7,827 nucleotides of DNA from an uncultured Roseburia sp. (GTDB lineage: Bacteria > Bacillota > Clostridia > Lachnospirales > Lachnospiraceae). The stretch is from the NCBI GenBank assembly GCA_947564765.1, contig CANODN010000086.1:1-7827 (forward strand). The letters run 5' to 3'. Under the pieces are notes generated by a model. It saw nothing but the letters and a program-made list of their open reading frames with translations, had not been told where the DNA came from and made no database searches. Position numbers and translations under genes: made by a program. Of this stretch, positions 5,216 to 7,827 are shown piece after piece (positions within the stretch are counted from its first letter, which is position 1; every line of letters begins with the position of its first letter).

Positions 5216-6745
5216 CTAACTGCGCAGAATCTCCCCCGGCTTCTGGTTTAACATTTTCCCGGAAGAAACCAGTACGGACAGGACTGCCGTCCCCATCAAA
5301 AGCAGAAATACCATGCACGCCTCTTTTGGTGTAACGGCATACGGCAGCGCCTCTCCTTTTGCCGGCGGCGTCATATTGACCAGCACTTTATCTGTTTCCA
5401 TTTCCACTTCCAATTCATATTTTTCCGTTTCACCCGACGCATAAAACAGATTCTGCAGTCCGTCCCCTGCTCTCCTTGTGACCGGCCCCGCCAAGAGCAG
5501 CGCCGCAAAGAATGATACCGCTGCAATACAGCAGCATTCTGTGAGAAACTGCAGCAGTATCGTACGCTTTTTTACGCCGACGGAAGACAGTATCCCAATC
5601 TCATGCTTCCGGCTGCGCATCCAGATCGTCAACACCAGATAAAGAATAATCAAAACACCAACTGCAGGAATCACAGCCAGCAGGCCGGAGATCTTTTTCA
5701 TCGAAAGCAGCGGCGCCGCCGCCGTCTGATAATCCCTGTCATATCTCCCAAATTCATAAAGATCCCATTCAACGGATTCTATGTCAAGCAGCTTTTCTTT
5801 TATCGCATCCAGCAGAGAGGGATCTTCTACAAAAATCGTCAGCATGGAAACGAGCTCATCAGATATCGGCGCAAAAACAGGCATGCCGTATTCAATCTGA
5901 TAATCGCGCGTATGAAACCGCCAGAGATCCGTCGTACAAAAAAACATATTTGCCATAATATCCTCCTCATACGTCAAATCCGGCGTTACCTTTTGTTCAA
6001 AATTAATGTGAAAAATCCCGGCAATCTCTGTTTCGTACGCCCTGCCGAAAAACTCCCCCGAAAAGATATCCGTCCACTGCGCCGTAATTTTATCCCCGAC
6101 TTTTAAACCATTCCGCTCCGCCACCTCATCGGAGATCACGACCTTCTTTTTATCGTCCATGCGAATATGTCTTCCCTCTACAAGCTCCACCGCACCGTTG
6201 ACAAACGCAGGATGCCATTCGCTGTCATACACCTCCAGAAAACTGTTCGTGTGCATGCCGACTTCCGTTGCTTTCCTGCACTCTTCTATCAAATAATCCC
6301 GAAATTCCTTTGTGACTTCTCCTTCCACCGGAATTTTTCCGTCTATAATATCCTGGCACCAGGCCTGATAGCCGGGACGAAGCAAAAGCCCCGTATAGCC
6401 CGTTTCCCTGCCGAAATTATCCCGGTAAACTCCGCTGACGCCTTCGATTGCGAGAATCTCTTTCAGATGACTTTCCCTAAGCAGTCCATCGCGGTGGGTA
6501 AACACCAATTCCCCATTCTCGTCCTCTCTCTCCTCCAAAATAATATCCTGAGCCGTCAAACCAAGCTTTAGGGTAAGCCCCGTTTTCAGCGTCTTTTTAA
6601 AATCTTCTGCCGCTTCCCCGGCGCCTTGCCGGATGGAAATTCCGGTCAAAAGGAACAATCCCGATACCAGAAAAATCAAAAACAGCAGAAGGCTCCGCAC
6701 CTTTTTCCGCACAATATAAAGATAAGCCCGCTTCCAAATACTCAT
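5216..6745 (-). CDS. MacB/FtsX-type ABC transporter permease (downstream paralogue)
   Basis: This 509-residue protein opens MSIWKRAYLYIVRKKVRS. It has one N-terminal membrane helix (about 17-36), a long extracytoplasmic domain (about 40-340), then three helices (about 351-374, 396-420 and 476-496). That four-helix, large-outer-domain layout is the MacB_PCD plus FtsX architecture of mechanotransmission-type permeases, not the ten-helix BceB type. The segment LTIWMRSRKHEIGILSSVGVKK after TM2 is the conserved cytoplasmic coupling region. It starts 16 bases after the stop of a close paralogue in the same orientation, so the two form an operon. No ATPase is visible in the window; one may lie upstream beyond 7827. 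Substrate and role are unknown. The gene converges on the Bce-type permease with only 12 bases between stops. Confidence 0.9.
   Translation of the reverse strand: MSIWKRAYLYIVRKKVRSLLLFLIFLVSGLFLLTGISIRQGAGEAAEDFKKTLKTGLTLKLGLTAQDIILEEREDENGELVFTHRDGLLRESHLKEILAIEGVSGVYRDNFGRETGYTGLLLRPGYQAWCQDIIDGKIPVEGEVTKEFRDYLIEECRKATEVGMHTNSFLEVYDSEWHPAFVNGAVELVEGRHIRMDDKKKVVISDEVAERNGLKVGDKITAQWTDIFSGEFFGRAYETEIAGIFHINFEQKVTPDLTYEEDIMANMFFCTTDLWRFHTRDYQIEYGMPVFAPISDELVSMLTIFVEDPSLLDAIKEKLLDIESVEWDLYEFGRYDRDYQTAAAPLLSMKKISGLLAVIPAVGVLIILYLVLTIWMRSRKHEIGILSSVGVKKRTILLQFLTECCCIAAVSFFAALLLAGPVTRRAGDGLQNLFYASGETEKYELEVEMETDKVLVNMTPPAKGEALPYAVTPKEACMVFLLLMGTAVLSVLVSSGKMLNQKPGEILRS
5606..5722 (-). repeat. Near-identical block shared with 7155-7271 (copy 1)
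   Basis: This 117-bp block encodes residues 342-380, covering TM2 and its flanks. It differs from the copy at 7155-7271 at 8 positions by my count, all synonymous, while sequence on either side is much more diverged. Consistent with gene duplication followed by local gene conversion. Confidence 0.75.
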
Positions 6746-6752
6746 TGCCACG

Positions 6753-6759
6753 CCTCCTT
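6753..6759 (-). promoter_or_regulatory. Ribosome binding site fixing the start of the downstream permease
   Basis: AAGGAGG on the minus strand lies seven bases from ATG 6745. It is only one base from the in-frame GTG at 6751, which is therefore rejected as the start. The site sits in the 16-base gap between the two permease genes. Confidence 0.8.
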
Positions 6760-6761
6760 TT

Positions 6762-7827
6762 CTACCCTCTCTCTAAAATCTCCCGCGGTTTTTGCTGTAA
6801 CAGCCCTCTGGAAGAAACCCATACCGATACTGCCGCCGTCCCTATCAAAAGCAGGAATACCATGCACGCCTCCCCCGGCGTAACGGTATACGGCAGCGCC
6901 TCTCCTTTCGCAGGCGGCAGCATGTTGATGTACATATCATTCGTTCCCATTTCGATTTCCACTTCGTACTCTTCCGTTTCGCCCGAAGAAAAAAACAGCG
7001 TCTGCAGGCCGTCTCCTGCCAGCTTCGTTACCGGTCCCGCCAACAGCAGTGCCGCAAGAAATGCCGCAATTGCAATACTGCCGCATTCCATCAGAAACTG
7101 CAGCAAGACCGCATTCTTTTTTACGCCGATGGAAGAAAGAATCCCGATTTCCTGTTTCCGGCTGCGCATCCAGATCGTCAGCACCAGATAAAGAATGATC
7201 AGAACACCAACTGCAGGAATCACAGCAAGCAAACCGGAGATCTTTTTCATCGAAAGCAGAGGCGCCGCCGCCATCTGATAATCTTTGTCATAAATACCAA
7301 ATTCGTAATACTGCCAGTCAATAGAATCTATGGCCATCATTTTTTCCTTCACAGATTCCAGATACGAAGGATCTTCTACATAAATCGTCATCAGGCACAC
7401 AATGTCATCCTCTACCGGCGCAAAAACCGGATCGCCATGATAAATCTGATATTCACGCCTGCTCCAGGTCCATATATCCGGCGTACTGAAAAACGTATTT
7501 GCCAGAATATCCTCCTCCATGGTCCATTCCGGTTTTACATCCTGCTCAAAATTAATATGGAAAATCCCCACAATTTCTGTTTCATAAGTCGTGCCGTATA
7601 ATTCTCCTGTAAAGATATCCGTTTCCTGCGCCGTGATTTTATCTCCGGCCTTTAAGCCGTTTTTCTCAGCCACTTCATCCGATATGACAACCTTTGCCTT
7701 ATCATTTACCCGGACATGCCTGCCCTCTACAAGCTCGACTGCCCCGTTGAGAAAGGCAGGATGCCACTCGCTGTCATAAATCCAACAGGTTCCCAAACTT
7801 GACTTCGGGAAATCAATATACTCAAAA
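6762..7827 (-). CDS. MacB/FtsX-type ABC transporter permease (upstream paralogue), N-terminus beyond window
   Basis: The C-terminal 354 residues are visible; the frame stays open to the window edge with no stop, so the start lies past 7827. It begins FEYIDFPKSSLGTCWIYDSEW and aligns without large gaps to the downstream paralogue from about its residue 190, at roughly 70% identity by eye. It contains most of the extracytoplasmic domain, then three C-terminal helices with the same LTIWMRSRKQEIGILSSIGVKK coupling region, and ends EILERG. An in-frame TTG at 7796 has no ribosome binding site and is not a credible start. Being upstream in the shared operon, it probably forms a heterodimeric or alternative channel with its neighbour; this is inferred, and the partner ATPase is not seen. 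Confidence 0.9.
   Translation of the reverse strand, partial: FEYIDFPKSSLGTCWIYDSEWHPAFLNGAVELVEGRHVRVNDKAKVVISDEVAEKNGLKAGDKITAQETDIFTGELYGTTYETEIVGIFHINFEQDVKPEWTMEEDILANTFFSTPDIWTWSRREYQIYHGDPVFAPVEDDIVCLMTIYVEDPSYLESVKEKMMAIDSIDWQYYEFGIYDKDYQMAAAPLLSMKKISGLLAVIPAVGVLIILYLVLTIWMRSRKQEIGILSSIGVKKNAVLLQFLMECGSIAIAAFLAALLLAGPVTKLAGDGLQTLFFSSGETEEYEVEIEMGTNDMYINMLPPAKGEALPYTVTPGEACMVFLLLIGTAAVSVWVSSRGLLQQKPREILERG
7155..7271 (-). repeat. Near-identical block shared with 5606-5722 (copy 2)
   Basis: This is the matching copy in the upstream paralogue: 117 bp, 39 identical codons' worth of protein, 8 silent differences, and an offset of exactly 1549 bases from copy 1. Confidence 0.75.

Noticed and set aside
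5603..6106. Plus-strand open frames opposite the downstream permease (also 6167-6571)
   Set aside because: His/Arg/Gln-rich translations with no recognisable domain. They are antisense to a well-conserved permease with a good start.
7591..7796. Internal TTG start at 7796 for the upstream permease
   Set aside because: No ribosome binding site, and the frame continues open to the window end in register with the paralogue, so the gene is simply cut by the window.
1..7827. CRISPR array, insertion sequence, attachment site, tRNA or rRNA
   Set aside because: No regularly spaced repeats, transposase or integrase motifs, or structured RNA gene was recognised on either strand.

Overview
The window looks like chromosome from a spore-forming member of the Clostridia, probably Lachnospiraceae-like. 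This rests on the cotJB-cotJC spore-coat pair, a Bce-type antimicrobial-peptide sensing and detoxification module, moderate GC content and strong AGGAGG-type ribosome binding sites. The placement is inferred from gene content; no rRNA or other marker is present.

Layout. Positions 1-634 (+) hold the 3' end of cotJB and a cotJC reading frame. CotJC starts normally, but its last quarter is replaced by unrelated sequence. A near-consensus sigma-A promoter (566-594) lies inside that replaced tail and drives the next genes. Positions 627-2316 (+) encode an OmpR-family response regulator and a short intramembrane-sensing histidine kinase of the BceRS type. A 112-bp intergenic region (2317-2428) carries a BceR-like operator with a 21-bp direct repeat, an 8-bp inverted repeat and an extended -10 promoter with a poor -35. 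Positions 2429-5203 (+) encode a BceA-type ATPase and a BceB-type ten-helix permease. The permease is split into two overlapping frames within its large extracellular domain. Positions 5216-7827 (-) hold two tandem, paralogous MacB/FtsX-type permeases facing the Bce module. The upstream one runs off the window.

How the parts work together. By family precedent, the kinase and the BceAB-type transporter form a flux-sensing complex for cell-wall-active peptides. The kinase phosphorylates the regulator, which switches on the transporter promoter through the intergenic operator. If the permease frameshift is real, both sensing and detoxification would be expected to fail, because kinases of this type depend on the permease for input. 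The two minus-strand permeases have no ATPase in the window and no visible link to the Bce module beyond adjacency.

I found no clearly new system. The points most worth checking are the cotJC junction with the embedded promoter, the permease frame break at a T6 tract with an ATGA overlap, the intergenic operator, and the mosaic similarity of the two tandem permeases. I saw no tRNA, rRNA, CRISPR array, insertion sequence or phage gene. The only gene-free stretch of any size is 2317-2428.
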